Positions 1-11,957 of a stretch of DNA of 64,000 nt are shown here, one piece after another. Numbering within the stretch: position 1 is the stretch's first letter; every line of letters begins with the position of its first letter. The stretch is from Rhynchonema sp. JSB1_4. Taxonomy: Eukaryota; Nematoda; Chromadorea; Monhysterida; Xyalidae. Where the stretch lies: assembly GCA_030248065.1 (NCBI GenBank), contig JASAMV010009015.1:1-64000 (forward strand), given 5' to 3'. Under the pieces are notes generated by a model. That model was not told the origin of the DNA. It saw only the letters and a list, made by a program, of their open reading frames with translations, and searched no databases. The translations under genes were made by a program, and so were the position numbers.

Positions 1-712
1 AAATTCTGCCTTTGTCCAACCTGGTGATACACTTGGTCCATGCGAAACATAGTCGGACAAATTGCCAGTGATGTTGTCTCATATTTGGTCGACCAGCAGG
101 GCACGAGTTCCATTTCACAGAATCTGCATTTGGAATTTTATGGTTGAATTCTTGTGCATACTTCCCTGATTCATCAAGGCGTATGCTGTACCTGGTTGCA
201 TTGCCCGCGATCGACGCGATGAAAGAAGCAATCAAGATCAACTGGTGGGTGGTTGGTGATCAAAAAGCCCTAGTCGGGCCCCCAATGAGCCGCGAGCGTG
301 CTGATGAAACAGTCAACTGAAAAAATGAGTTTCTCTTCCATTGCGTAATTTTTTTCGGTTTACATTTATCAACCGACTTGTGCAGCTGAGCGTGAACCAA
401 ACACTGGCCGCTTGTGCGGTCCGTGGCCAACGGGTATACGATGGGTGAGCCATAAGCATGCCACAGCTCGATTGACACCGAATCACGCTTGACTGAGTCG
501 AATGTGCACAGGAAGAGACCTGTGCATAGCTGGTTGTCGTTATTTGACTTTTTGATAGGAACTGAAAGGAAGGAATCACAGACCAGTGAGCACGATCAGC
601 TAATCCGACACGGCCAGTGCGCACAGGTAGTTTGGCGTCCATGAGTTGTATCCCCGCATCGTGGCGCGTTTGAACACCAGCATGCTGAGCCCGTTGCCGA
701 GAAAACCTTGTG

Positions 713-754
713 ATGTTTCAAGTTAGCTGCGAAGCAGCAAATCGACCAAACAAT
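713..754 (+). promoter_or_regulatory. candidate Ruby-type piRNA promoter
   Basis: ATGTTTCA at 713-720 matches the nematode NNGTTTCA core. CAAT ends at 754, a YRNT with its T 34 bases after the core. The palindrome twin at 17,149-17,156 (minus) has CGAT ending 31 bases after its core, and both candidate RNAs start TGGGCATGATAAC. Prediction only. Confidence 0.28.
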
Positions 755-923
755 GGGCATGATAACTAGAAAAGTATTAGCATATTCATCGTGTGTGTTG
801 CAGCGCTGAGCTGATTTGAAAGGTTTGTGGGAGCGCTGTGAAATCGGACATATGACGACCTGGGGTGCACCGCCAGTCTGCGAGCGGAGGTCGAAAACGG
901 GCAACCAAAACATGCTACACAAC

Positions 924-1628
924 CAGTGGTAGTTATTCAGAGAAATCGAAATTTTGAAAAAACCAGCCCAATTTTCGGAAAATTTCCCATACATACCCCC
1001 AAAAATCGAAAAAGTCCCAATACCAGGGGTTTAAATCAAAAATTCCCCCAGGGGGTTTCTGAAACAAAAAAGTGAGCCCCAAAAATCTTCTAGAAATTAC
1101 CAAAAAGTGATCTAAAAGTGCCTGAAACAGAGTTTTCTTGCTGCGTACAATGGCGATTTTTGACATTTTTAGGCGGAAAATGAGTACAATTTTGGCAATT
1201 GTACTTTCTCGGAGTCAAAAAGTCATTTCTTAGGGGGGTGGCGGGGCGATGACGAGCCCATGAGCAAGAAGCAGCAGAGCCAAAAGGGCAAAGCCCAAAA
1301 AGCGCCCACCGCTGCCCTCTGCCCTATGCCCTGCTACCCATTTGGCTGCCCGGCTCTTTTTTCCAAAGCCACCCAGCCTGGGGGGGGGCCGCAAGAAGAC
1401 GAGAAGCAAGGAAAAGAGCAGAGCCAAAGGGCAAAGCCCAAAGCGCCCACCGCGCCCGCGCCCGCCCCTACCCTTATCTGCCCGCCGCCTTTCCTCAAAG
1501 CAAGCCACAGCCCCAAAAAGCTGCTTGTTCCAAAAGTGAAAAATTTCCCATACCCCATACCCCCTGCCGATTTCCCACACCCCATACCAGGGTGGTAATC
1601 CCCCAACTCCCCCCTAACGGCACCATTG
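924..1628. mobile_element. hAT-like MITE, left-arm copy
   Basis: Ends are CAGTGGT... and the complement of CAGTGGTGTCG, inside GPCR intron 1. The 8-bp duplication TACACAAC (916-923) is matched after the right end with a 4-bp slippage. The same insertion sits in the right arm at 16,609-16,956, so it predates the duplication. This copy is about 350 bp longer because of a GC-rich insert. Confidence 0.7.
1210..1540. repeat. GC-rich insert with internal repeats
   Basis: About 330 bp of C/G-rich sequence, very unlike its AT-rich host element, is present only in the left arm. A segment of about 45 bp at 1,264-1,312 is repeated at about 1,405-1,455 (AGAGCCAAAGGGCAAAGCCC type). Long ORFs on both strands here follow from the low-stop composition, and no protein is recognised. 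Confidence 0.6.
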
Positions 1629-1858
1629 TACACACACAACTAATATTGCGGTGAGGTGTGTCAGATGCACACAGCAAAACAGTGACAATTTCCAACACGA
1701 AACATCAACCAACCGAAAGCACTCATAACGGGCATGACAACGGCGGATACAACGAGATTGTATGTGATGTACGCTTGATCGGTCGGTGGATACATGCACA
1801 TGCGCGAGCATAACGGCAGTGAAACATCAGTCACATTCGACGCCGTTGCGTTGTCCAT

Positions 1859-3681
1859 TGCGATCGGTGAAACGGCGGCGTGTACTGTGTAACCACTGGG
1901 TTTCACTTATGTATACTTGTTGGTTGTTGTCTGCAAGATTTATTAAACGGGAAACATGGCGCCAACGGCGGCCTGGCGTCAATCAATCAAGGGCTTGAAT
2001 TTGTACTTTCTAGTCATACACAGTATAAAAGTTTTGAGGAGTGCACAATTGTACACGGTTGCACGGGTTTAGGCGTATAGCAGGTGATATGCTTGTACAT
2101 GTACATGTATGACAGCATTCAGATCTGCTCTCAACTGTTCTTTTGGCCAACGTATTGGTATGGCCATGTGGTGCAGACGCACCACATTATGTGGTCACTG
2201 CTGTCCCCGTCTGTGAAAACAGGGTGAAACGGACAAAACTCACAGTCGTCACATCATTGAGAAACAAAAAAACGACATTTAATCCATCTCAGGCAAAACG
2301 AATACTGTAACTGCGTTTACTTTGCAAAAAAATCTTTAGTAGCCAGAAGCCTCACTAATTATGAACGGACCAAAACAGATGTTATTCTCATTTTTCAAAT
2401 ATACATCACATCGACGCAGGTCTTCAGTGAAAAACAATCTTGTGCTAAATATTCCGAGCTACCTAAATAAAGTTCGTATTGCCCTTTGATCACACGTACA
2501 ATTTTTATACAAACAAATGCACAAGAGCGCACTCACTCGGCGGGTTAACATCCGGTTTGAACAAGTATACACGGTGTTGTCATACGTATGTATATTAGGT
2601 AGTATGTACGTACATACAAGAAAAACTAATTAGTTGGTATGCCATGTCATGCTTTACCTTACGAGGAGTGGGGGCAGCAAAAACCAACTGCGACTTGCTC
2701 CTTGTCTGCCGGACACTCCAAATAATGGAACAGAGCTTCCTCTTATTTTGAAATGCAAGGCTAGACACCGAGAAAAACCAGAAAGTCCAATCGTCAATAG
2801 CCTAGTTTTGTTTCGCTGACAAACTTCATTCTTAAACTCAGTTGTGCTAAAGCCTACATTGGTACTTTTATTTTCCCGATTCGCTGACTTGACGTTTGTG
2901 CGAACGAGCGAAGAAAAAGATCAGTTTTGTAAGAGTATGATCCTCATCACGAAAGGCAGTGATGATGCTCGTAAGTATACCACAGATACTGGGAATACAT
3001 CAATTACCTAATATGATCGTGGCAAACTATGGAACGCGCGCCATGCGCATCCAGCCAGGGGAAGTTCCCAATTTGTCCCCCAGACGTCACCAGTAGTTTC
3101 TTGGAACCTGTTGGCATGAGGGCGACAGACACAGTTGTGTATGAGCACAGACGAGACCACGTTTTTTGCACTGCCATTCAATCAAACTTGTGTATCATGT
3201 CAGTGCACATAAAGCACAGCACAATTATGATAAGCACAAGACAGAGATGTACCAGAGATGGTACTATACCTCACTTGCCACGGACCTCAGCTGCTCCGTC
3301 GACAAAAAAGGGGAATGTTTGTTACAGAATTGGAGAGGTCATTCCTGACTGTGGAATCGAGCACTGCGTTTGAAACAAGCTGCAGTCTACCCTGTGAGTG
3401 TAAGTACAGGGTGTTTTAGAAGTCACTCCCTTAGGTTCCGTGCAACAAACGCATGTATGGACCTGGTATCAAGGGTTTTCGGCCAAAGTTGACCGGGCCC
3501 TATTTCTGGGATCAAAATGCTCGCACCAAAAAAATTAAACCAGCATTTGAATTCCAGATGTCCGCAAACTACAGTTACCCGCAGTTTTCAGTCGCATCCA
3601 AGCACTTTTTGCAGCTGGACCCACAAGGTCATATTCGGAAACCTGGCGTCCGAAAACCACTGTTGCCCAATCTTTTGTTAA
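1859..3681. other. gene-free left-arm sequence
   Basis: This stretch lies upstream of the left GPCR copy and is mirrored in the right arm. It holds a TATAAA-like string near 2,025, a short dispersed repeat at 2,180-2,250 (CGTCTGTGAAAACAG type, seen again near 61,500), and ATG-rich palindromes such as ACATGTACATGT. The ORF at 3,453-3,681 differs from its right-arm twin by six amino-acid changes and no silent ones, so it is not treated as a gene. Confidence 0.5.
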
Positions 3682-4751
3682 AGCTGCTGGTCAACAACCC
3701 ATCGACCTCGCTTAATCTTGGCGGCAGTGCACATTAAGAAAGGTGGGATATCGTGTTACTCGACTCTGACTTGGAGAGTCGATTCGTTGCTTCCTGATGT
3801 TTCACGGCCGGGTTGAAGTTCGCCCCTTAGTGAAAAAATGCAAAAGTTATGCCGGCTTCCCGTGGAAAGCACAATTCACGGCGACGTTTAAGAATTTCAG
3901 AATATCAAGCACAAACATTTATTTCATCGGTATGATATACGGCTTTCAAGGAAACAGCTTGCACCCTAAATGAGAAAACATTTAGTTCCAGAAACCTGGT
4001 GTTTTTTGGTCACCGTTTTCTTCGCCGATATTTTTAAGCATCTGCAATTGACCAGCAAATGTGTTGATCGGACACAAAAATCCTCTAATTACTGTGTACA
4101 TAACCTGTGCTTTTGAGTTCTCTGCACCAAACACAGCTAATACAATAATTCGGACAACATGCGCAAGTCGGTCATTATCAGCGCGCGCGCTCAAAAACAA
4201 CGTGCAGATTCGAGCACTCAAAAATGTTTTGTCTTTTTTGGGGTCGCGCACGCCCATAATGACCGACTTGCGCATGTTGTCCGAATTATTGCGTTAGCTG
4301 TATTTGGTGCAAAAAACTCAAAAGCACAGGTTATGTACACAATAATTAGAGGATTTTTGTGTCCGATCAACACATTTGCTGGTCAATCGCAGATGCTTAA
4401 AATTATCGGCGAAGAAAACGGTGACCAAAAAACACTAGGTTTTTGGAACTAGATGACTTCTACTTCAGGATACAAGCTGTTTCCTGCAAAGCTGTATATC
4501 ATACTGATGAAACAAACGTTAGTGCTTGATATTCTGAAATTATTAAACGTTGCCGCGAATTGTCCTTTCCATGGAAACCCGGCAAAATTTTTGCATTTTT
4601 CGCTTAGGGGCAAACTTCAACCCGGCCGTGAAACATCAGGAAGCAACCAATCGACTCCCCAAGTCAGGGTCGAGTAACACGATATTCCACCTTTGTTCAG
4701 GTGCACTGCCCCCAAGATTAAACGAAGTCGATGGGTTGTTGACCAGCACCT
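3682..4751. mobile_element. 1.07-kb TTAA-flanked palindromic element, copy 1
   Basis: The element is a near-perfect foldback. It runs from AGCTGCTGGTCAACAACCC to the complementary GGGTTGTTGACCAGCACCT and is bounded by TTAA at 3,678-3,681 and 4,752-4,755. The arms meet near 4,216 at an AATGACCGACTTGCGCAT inverted motif. Facing ORFs read the same peptide on both strands because the arms match, so they are artefacts of symmetry. TTAA targets are typical of piggyBac-type transposition, but there is no transposase. Confidence 0.85.
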
Positions 4752-4755
4752 TTAA

Positions 4756-5673
4756 ATTGGTCCATTTACATAAGCAATGAACAGTGGACACTTGTTGCTC
4801 CATAGTGGTAAGTATAAATATCCTCTGTAGGGAACGAAAACTCGTGTTCCTGTTAATTCACCAAGGCTGGACTGTATTTCTACATTTTGGGTTCCTGACA
4901 GAGTAATTGTTGCCGAAACAACTTGGGTTGATAAGGAAATCAAAGGAGCTTGAGGGAGCATGTGTACATACATTACGACAAATGCCAAGCGTTTCAGTCG
5001 ATTAGGCGGCAGTGGTTAGGCGACATCGCATACTTTATTTTATTGACCATCATCTCAAAATGTGCATATGCTGCAACGAGCGATCTAAGGCTTTCTGCTA
5101 AGTACACAATAGTTGACATGAATGCTTGACCGGAGTGGCAGCACTTACACAACACGACTATTGTAAGTGCCAAGACCCGATGTGGATTCTGGAAAACTAG
5201 ACAGGTAATGTGAAAGTCGGAAAAACAGCCGAACGTGCGGTGCGCAAGAAACGCGCTGATGGTGATGCGAGGTACAACACCAACGTCAACCACCCCTCAA
5301 TAGGCCTTCCGTCTGTTGCGTAATTTCAATGCACAGTGCAAGAAACGGTATTTAGTTCAACCGAACAGAAAAGCTATATGGAACTCCCGGCACTTTTGTG
5401 CTGCAATCTGGACACAGCTATGTAGAATGAGTCACAAAAAATTTCTTGTCATAGTCCTCCAAAATCAATCGCTTCTTACTATGGTACTTACGTACAGTAC
5501 CTACAGTACTGTACCTACAGTACTGATTGCAATTGAGTGCCGCATGTACATCCATTTGCATGTACATGCATGTATCATGCAAATTGGATGTGGCGAATGT
5601 AAAAGAGTTCCCTACGTGTATATGCATGTACATTCGCATGTACTGCATGTACATGCGACGACATTCTACCAGT
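4756..5673. other. gene-free inner left arm
   Basis: Bases 4,756-5,250 are mirrored almost exactly at 10,395-10,891. ORFs of 78 and 99 codons on the minus strand are identical in both arms and match no family I recognise. With such recent duplication, identity is not evidence of function. Bases 5,300-5,670 are left-arm specific and contain GTACAGTACC and CATGTACATGC short palindromes. Confidence 0.5.
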
Positions 5674-6059
5674 GGCCAAATGACACCTCATACCCTCCCC
5701 GCGCCACCCCGCGCCCCCCCGCGCCCCCATGTATTTGATGTAAAACGAAAAGTGTGCGGTAAAACGGCCAAACTACAGGGTGTGTTTTAATTTTCGGCGG
5801 GAAAATATGCGCACACCGCGCCCCTTTTCTACTGTAGCCTGCCTGGCTGGCGCCGCTGTTCAGTCTGCATATAAGTGAAGGGCCGGCCCTTGCGCATAAG
5901 TGAGAGATCCACCCGCGCCCCTCTTCCTATCATCCCCACCCAGGTAGCACGGATCTCTGCTGCGTGTAGAACTGCTGCGCATCCTACAAGCGCCCGTCTC
6001 GGAGCCGGCTAGACCTACGTTGCCTGGATCCCCCTCTTCCGTTCATATTTACGATACCG

Positions 6060-6950
6060 CAACATTTATGAACACACCTTCATTCAGAACACATTGTTAA
6101 GTTACACTTAGCTAAGCTATAACAACTATAGCTATAATTAATGTTTTCAGACAGACAACTTTTATGAACTTTTCCTGTATACATTTATGAACCCAGCTTC
6201 ATTCAGGACAGATGGTTAAGTTACAGCTACCTAAGTTACAGTTAACGTTTTTTTATTCATGAACTTTGCGTGTGAACATTTATGAACGCACCTTCATTCA
6301 GGACAGATAGCTCAGTTACCGTTAAACAATTTATAGTTAATGTTTTTTACATATAACATTTATGAACTTTTCGTGTAAACATTTGTGAACGCACCTTCAT
6401 TCAGGACATATGCTTCAGTTACCGTTAAACAATTTATAGTTAATGTTTTTTACATTACATTTTGACTTTTCCTTTGAACGCACCTTCTTCGCAGGGAGGC
6501 TCCGGTACTTTTGTTAACGTTTTTTTACATTACATTTATCTTTTGTTAAACATTTATGAACGCACCTTCATTCAGGACAGATAGCTCAGTTACCGTTAAA
6601 CAATTTATAGTTAATGTTTTTTACATATAACATTTATGAACTTTTCGTGTAAACATTTATGAACGCACCTTCATTCAGGACATATGCTTCAGTTACCGTT
6701 AAACAATCTATAGTTAATGTTTTTTACATATAACATTTATGAACTTTTCGTGTAAACATTTATGAACGCACCTTCATTCAGGACAGGTAGGTAAGTTATA
6801 GCTACCGGTAAACAATTTATAGTTAACGTTTTTTTACATATAACATTTATGAACTTTTCGTGTAAACATTTATGAACGCAGCTTCATAACATTTATGAAC
6901 TTTTCGTGTAAACATTTATGAACGCAGCTTCATTCGGAACAGAGAAGCAG
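6060..6950 (+). repeat. about 103-bp tandem subrepeats of the foldback arm
   Basis: The phrase GAACGCACCTTCATTCAGGA recurs near 6,284, 6,386, 6,558, 6,661 and 6,763, so the usual spacing is about 103 bp. Each unit also has a GTTACCGTTAAACAATTTAT box and a TTTATGAACTTTTCGTGTAA box. The reverse-complement array is at 7,570-8,105. Confidence 0.85.
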
Positions 6951-7384
6951 GGCGGTGGCTGTGTTAATTTACCGACCCAAATTTTTACACCATTCAGCGG
7001 TTTTCAGATTCAGATTAAAATTCAAATTTGTTGCAGAGATAAATGCCACGAAAACAGTCACAGTCAAAACGGCGGTACGGTTGAGCGTGCTGCATTGATC
7101 GCACGTTGCTGTGTGCGTTGATTCCATCATTTGCAGATAAAAGAGTTTTTTACGAAACAAAAGTGCAAAAATTTTCAGATGGTGCCATGGATAGGAATGG
7201 CTGGCTAGCCGGGTCTGCGGGCAGGGTTTTGGCTTAGTAGCGGGAGGTGGTTTGGTCCGGATTTTTGATGAATGCCGCGGCAGCCAGCCCGCATTCAACT
7301 CGAACTCATTATAGCAAACTCAGCCAATCCGTGTGGTGTGGTAATTCTGTAAGGAACGCTGTTGTTGGTAAATGTTGAATGTAA

Positions 7385-7570
7385 AGTAACACTACGCCAC
7401 ACGAGCCCGATTTCGGAGCTGGCAAAATGGTGAAACATTCAGCGTGGCTGCTGATTTGGGAAACGTTACACGTTGCGGATACACGTGGAGCATGATGATT
7501 TTCTCTTTCTTTGCGTTTTCAAGTTCACCACCTCCGAAATCGCTCGTGTTGCGTAGTTTCCTTTAAGTAA
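7385..7570. mobile_element. CGAGCCCGATTTCGG foldback MITE, copy 1
   Basis: This foldback of about 190 bp has arms reading ACGAGCCCGATTTCGGAG and its complement. Other copies are at about 9,010-9,205, 21,953-22,145 and 32,607-32,790. The loop side holds TGAAACAT at 7,431-7,438 (ATGTTTCA on the minus strand). Confidence 0.75.
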
Positions 7571-8459
7571 ATACATAACTTCAAGTTTATAAATATTATC
7601 TGACAAAAAACATTAACTATAACTTAGCTAATTGTAACGGTAACTTAACTACCTGTTCTGAATAGCTGGGTTCATAAATGTTCACACAAAAAGTAAAAAA
7701 AAGTTATATGTAGAAAAACATTAACTATAACTTTGCTAACTGTAACTGAAATATGTTCTGAATAAAACTGTGTTCATAAATAATTACACGAAAAGTTCAT
7801 AATTATGTTGTCTGCCAGAAAACGTTAACTATAACTTGCCTAACGGTAACTGAACTATCTGTCCTGAATGAAGGTGCGTTCATAAATGTTCACACGCAAA
7901 GTTCATAAATAAAAAACGTTAACTGTAACTTAGGTAGCTGTTACTTAACCATCTGTCCTGAGTGGAGCTGGGTTCATAAATGTATACAGGAAAAGTTCAT
8001 AAAAGTTGTCTGTCAGAAAACATTAACTATAGCTATAGTTGTTATAGCTTAGCTAACTGTATCTTAACTATGTGTTCTGAATGAAGGTGTGTTCATAAAT
8101 GTTGCGGTATCGTAAATATGAACGGAAGAGGGGGATCCAGGCAACCTAGGTCTAGCCGGATCCGAGACGGACCCTTGTAGGATGCGCAGCAGTTCTACAC
8201 GCAGCAGACATCCGTGCTACCTAGGTGGGGTGATGGGAAGAGGGGCGCGAGTGGGTCTCTCACTTATATGCAGACTGAACAGCGGCGCCAGCCAGGCAGG
8301 CTACAGTAGAAAAGAGGCGCGGTGTGCGCATATTTTCCCGCCGAAAATTAAAACATACCCTGTAATTTGGCCGTTTTACCGCACACCTTTCGTTTTACAT
8401 CAAATACATGGGGGCGCGGGGTGGCGCGGGGGGCCTGAGGTGTCATTTGGCCTACCAGT

Positions 8460-10389
8460 CGTGCGCCCTTGTCTTTTGCACTTACACAGTTTCATTCAGA
8501 ACACATAGTTAAGTACAGTTAGCTAAGCTATAAACTATAGCTATAGTTAATGTTTTCTTACACATAAATTTTATAAACTTTTCCTGTATACATTTATGAA
8601 CCCAGCTTCATTCATAACAGATAGCGAAGTTGCAGTTACCTAAGTTAAAGTTAATGTTTTTTGGCAGGTAACATTTATGAACTTTTCGTGTGGACATTTA
8701 CGAACGCACCTTCATTCAGGACAGATAGCTCAGTTACCGTTAGACCAGTTATAGTTAACGTTTTCTGGCAGACAACATAATTATGAACTTTTCGTGTAAT
8801 TATTTATGAACACAGTTTTATTCAGAACATATTTCAGTTACAGTTAGCAAAGTTATAGTTAATGTTTTTCTTCATATAACATTTATGAACTTTTTGTGTG
8901 AACATTTATGAACCCAGCTTCATTCAGAACAGGGAGTTAAGTTACCGTTACAATTAGCTAAGTAATAGTTAATGTTTTTTTGTCAGGTAATATTTATAAA
9001 CTTGAAGTTATGTATTTACTTAAAGGCAAACTACGCCAACACGAGCCCGATTTCGGAGGTGGTAAACTTGCAAAACGCAAAGAAAGAGAAAATCATCATG
9101 CTCCACGTTGTATTCCGCAACGTGTAACGTTTCCCAAATCAGCAGCCACGTCTGAATGTTTCACCATTTTGCCAGCTCCGAAATCGGGCTCGTGTTGGCG
9201 TAGTGTTACTTTACATTCAACATTTACCAACAACAGCGTTCCTTACAGAATTACCACACCACACGGCATTGGCTGAGTTTGCTATAATGAGTTGCGAGTT
9301 TGAATGTCCGGACTGGGCGTGCCCCGTCGGTCATTCATCAAAAATCCGGTCACCAAACCACCTCTCGGCCTACTAAGTCCAAAATCCCTGCCACGTCAGA
9401 CCCGACCTAGCCAGCCCATTTCCTATCCATGGCACCATCTGAAAATTTTTGCACTTTTGTTTCGTAAAAAACTCTTTTATCTGCAAATGCATGGCAATCA
9501 ACGTCACACAGCAGCGTGTCGATCAATGCAGCACGCTTCAACCGTTACCGCCGTTTTGACTGTTGACTGTTTTCGGGTGGCATTTATCTCTGCAACAAAT
9601 TTGAATTTTAATCTGAATCTGAAAACCGCTGAATGGTGTAAAAATTTGGGTCGGTAAATGAACACAGCCACCGCCATGCTTCTCTGTTCCGAATGAAGCT
9701 GCGTTCATAAATGTTTACACGAAAAGTTCATAAATGTTATATGTAAAAAACATTAACTATAAATTGTTTAACGGTAACTGAGCTATCTGTCCTGAATGAA
9801 GGTGCGTTCATAAATGTTCACACGCAAAGTTCATAAATAAAAAACGTTAACTGTAACTTAGGTAACTGTAACTTAACCATCTGTTATGAATGAAGCTGGG
9901 TTGATAAATGTATACAGGAAAAGTTCATAAAATTTGACTGTCAGAAAACATTAACTATAGCTATAGTTTGTTATAGCTTAGCTAACTGTAACTTAACTAT
10001 GTGTTCTGAATGAAACTGTGTTCATAAATGTTGCGGTATCGTAAATATGAACGGAAAAGGGGGATCCAGGCAACCTAGGTCTAGCCGGCTCCGAGACGGG
10101 CGCTTGTAGGATACGCAGCAGTTCTCCACGCAGCAGACATCCGTGCTACCTAGGTAGGGGTGATGGGAAGAGGGGCGCGAGTGGGTCTCTCACATATATG
10201 CAGACTGAACAGCGGCGCCAGCCAGGCAGGCTACAGAAAAGGGGCGCGGGGCGCGGGTGCGCATACTTTTCCCGCCAAAATAAAAACACACCGTGTAATT
10301 GGGCCTTTTCACCGCACGGATCTCGTTTTACATCACCGCGTTGGGGGGGGGGGGGGGCGCGGGGGGGCGTGAGGTGTCATTTGGCCATC
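8460..10389. mobile_element. second, 5'-truncated copy of the foldback element
   Basis: Tandem subrepeats (8,480-9,000), a MITE-bearing centre (9,010-9,690), an inverted tandem array (9,690-10,025) and the outer module (10,025-10,389, ending TGTCATTTGGCC) repeat the content of 5,674-8,452. The left terminus is missing, so it looks like a nested or truncated copy abutting the first. Confidence 0.65.
9010..9205. mobile_element. CGAGCCCGATTTCGG foldback MITE, copy 2
   Basis: Arms at the two ends (AACACGAGCCCGATTTCGGAG and complement) flank the CAGCAGCCACG spacer and ATGTTTCA at 9,156-9,163. It lies inside the truncated foldback element. Confidence 0.75.
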
Positions 10390-10895
10390 AGCGCGTTTCT
10401 TGCGCACCGCACGTTCGGCTGTTTTTCCGACTTTCACATTACCTGTCTAGTTTTCCAGAATCCACATCGGGTCTTGGCACTTACAATAGTCGTGTTGTGT
10501 AAGTGCTGCCACTCCGGTCAAGCATTCATGTCAACTATTGTGTACTTAGCAGAAAGCCTTAGATCGCTCGTTGCAGCATATGCACATTTTGAGATGATGG
10601 TCAATAAAATAAAGTATGCGATGTCGCCTAACCACTGCCGCCTAATCGACTGAAACGCTTGGCATTTGTCGTAATGTATGTACACATGCTCCCTCAAGCT
10701 CCTTTGATTTCCTTATCAACCCAAGTTGTTTCGGCAACAATTACTCTGTCAGGAACCCAAAATGTAGAAATACAGTCCAGCCTTGGTGAATTAACAGGAA
10801 CACGAGTTTTCGTTCCCTACAGAGGATATTTATACTTACCACTATGGAGCAACAAGTGTCCACTGTTCATTGCTTATGTAAATGGACCAATTTAA

Positions 10896-11957
10896 AGGTG
10901 CTGGTCAACAACCCATCGACTTCGTTTAATCTTGGGGGCAGTGCACCTAACAAAGGTGGGATATCGTGTTACTCGACCCTGACTTGGGAGTCGATTGGTT
11001 GCTTCCTGATGTTTCACGGCCGGGTTGAGTTTGCCCCTAAGCGAAAAATGCAAAAATTTTGCCGGGTTTCCATGGAAAGGACAATTCGCGGCAACGTTTA
11101 ATAATTTCAGAATATCAAGCACTAACGTTTGTTTCATCAGATGATATACAGCTTTGCAGGAAACAGCTTGTATCCTGAAGTAGAAGTCATCTAGTTCCAA
11201 AAACCTAGTGTTTTTTGGTCACCGTTTTTCTTGCTGATAATTTTAAGCATCTGCGATTGACCAGCAAAGTGTTGATCGGACACAAAAATCCTCTAATTAT
11301 TGTGTATATAACCTGTGCTTTTGAGTTTTTTGCACCAAATACAGCTAACGCAATAATTCGGACAACATGCGCAAGTCGGTCATTATGGGCGTGCGCGACC
11401 CCAAAAAAGACAAAACATTTTTGAGTGCTCGAATCTGCACGTTGTTTTTGAGCGCGCGCGCTGATAATGACCGACTTGCGCATGTTGTCCGAATTATTGT
11501 ATTAGCTGTGTTTGGTGCAGAGAACTCAAAAGCACAGGTTATGTACACAGTAATTAGAGGATTTTTGTGTCCGATCAACACATTTGGTGGTCAATTGCAG
11601 ATGCTTAAAAATATCGGCGAAGAAAACGGTGACCAAAAAACACCAGGTTTCTGGAATAAATGTTTTCTCATTTAGGGTGCAAGCTGCTTCCTTGAAAGCC
11701 GTATATCATACCGATGAAATAAAAGTTTGTGCTTGATATTCTGAAATTCTTAAACGTCACCGTAATGGTGCTTTCACGGGAAGCCGGCATAACTTTTGCA
11801 TTTTTTCACTAAGGGGCGAACTTCAACCCGGCCGTGAAACATCAGGAAGCAACGAATCGACTCTCAAAGTCAGAGTCGAGTAACACGATATCCCACCTTT
11901 CTTAATGTGCACTGCCGCCAAGATTAAGCGAGGTCGATGGGTTGTTGACCAGCAGCT
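10896..11957. mobile_element. TTAA-flanked palindromic element, copy 2 (right arm)
   Basis: This is the mirror of the 3,682-4,751 copy, with TTAA at 10,892-10,895 and 11,958-11,961. It was duplicated with the arm and is not an independent insertion. Confidence 0.85.

Larger units (their letters stand above)
1..1858 (-). pseudogene. FMRFamide-receptor-like GPCR, left-arm copy, 3' end outside window
   Basis: This is the reverse-complement twin of the plus-strand GPCR at 16,383. Its start codon is at 1,858-1,856, followed by the Asn-rich N-terminus and the first half of TM1. A hAT-like element (924-1,628) sits in intron 1. TM1-TM2 sequence (GNGLSML, LAVSDLL) is read at about 720-540, the TM3 region at about 530-330, and the second extracellular loop at 240-1. 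It shares with the right copy a one-base frame break after TM2 near 557-570. It has a further indel in TM3 near 415-425, where the right copy reads in frame. This favours a decaying copy, though its 3' half is not visible. Confidence 0.6.
5674..8452. mobile_element. 2.78-kb foldback element with 7-bp target duplication
   Basis: Termini are GGCCAAATGACACCTCA and its exact complement. The perfect 7-bp duplication TACCAGT lies at 5,667-5,673 and 8,453-8,459. The long inverted arms each have an outer module (5,674-6,060 and 8,105-8,452) followed by tandem subrepeats. The centre is about 600 bp (6,950-7,570) and contains a copy of a smaller MITE. Long tandem-repeat arms with a 7-bp duplication recall the FB/Galileo type of the P superfamily known from Drosophila; this is inference, as no transposase is seen. 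Confidence 0.75.

Noticed and set aside
1230..1639. several overlapping Gly/Pro/Ala-rich ORFs
   Set aside because: They come from the GC-rich insert, where stops are rare on both strands.
2580..2640. telomere-like or centromere-like simple repeat
   Set aside because: Only short TACGTACATAC palindromes; no TTAGGC array anywhere in the window.
3453..3737. 95-codon ORF (MYGPGIKGF...)
   Set aside because: It runs into the TTAA element. Its right-arm twin differs by six replacements and no clear silent changes, so there is no sign of selection.
3982..4452. matching ORFs on opposite strands (MRKSVI...)
   Set aside because: They are the two arms of one palindromic element, so symmetry produces them.
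4752..5293. 78- and 99-codon ORFs identical in both palindrome arms
   Set aside because: Identity is explained by recent duplication or conversion. No domain, and no splice or start context.
6060..10025. possible CRISPR-like array from regular repeats
   Set aside because: These are about 103-bp tandem units without unique spacers, in a eukaryotic foldback element.
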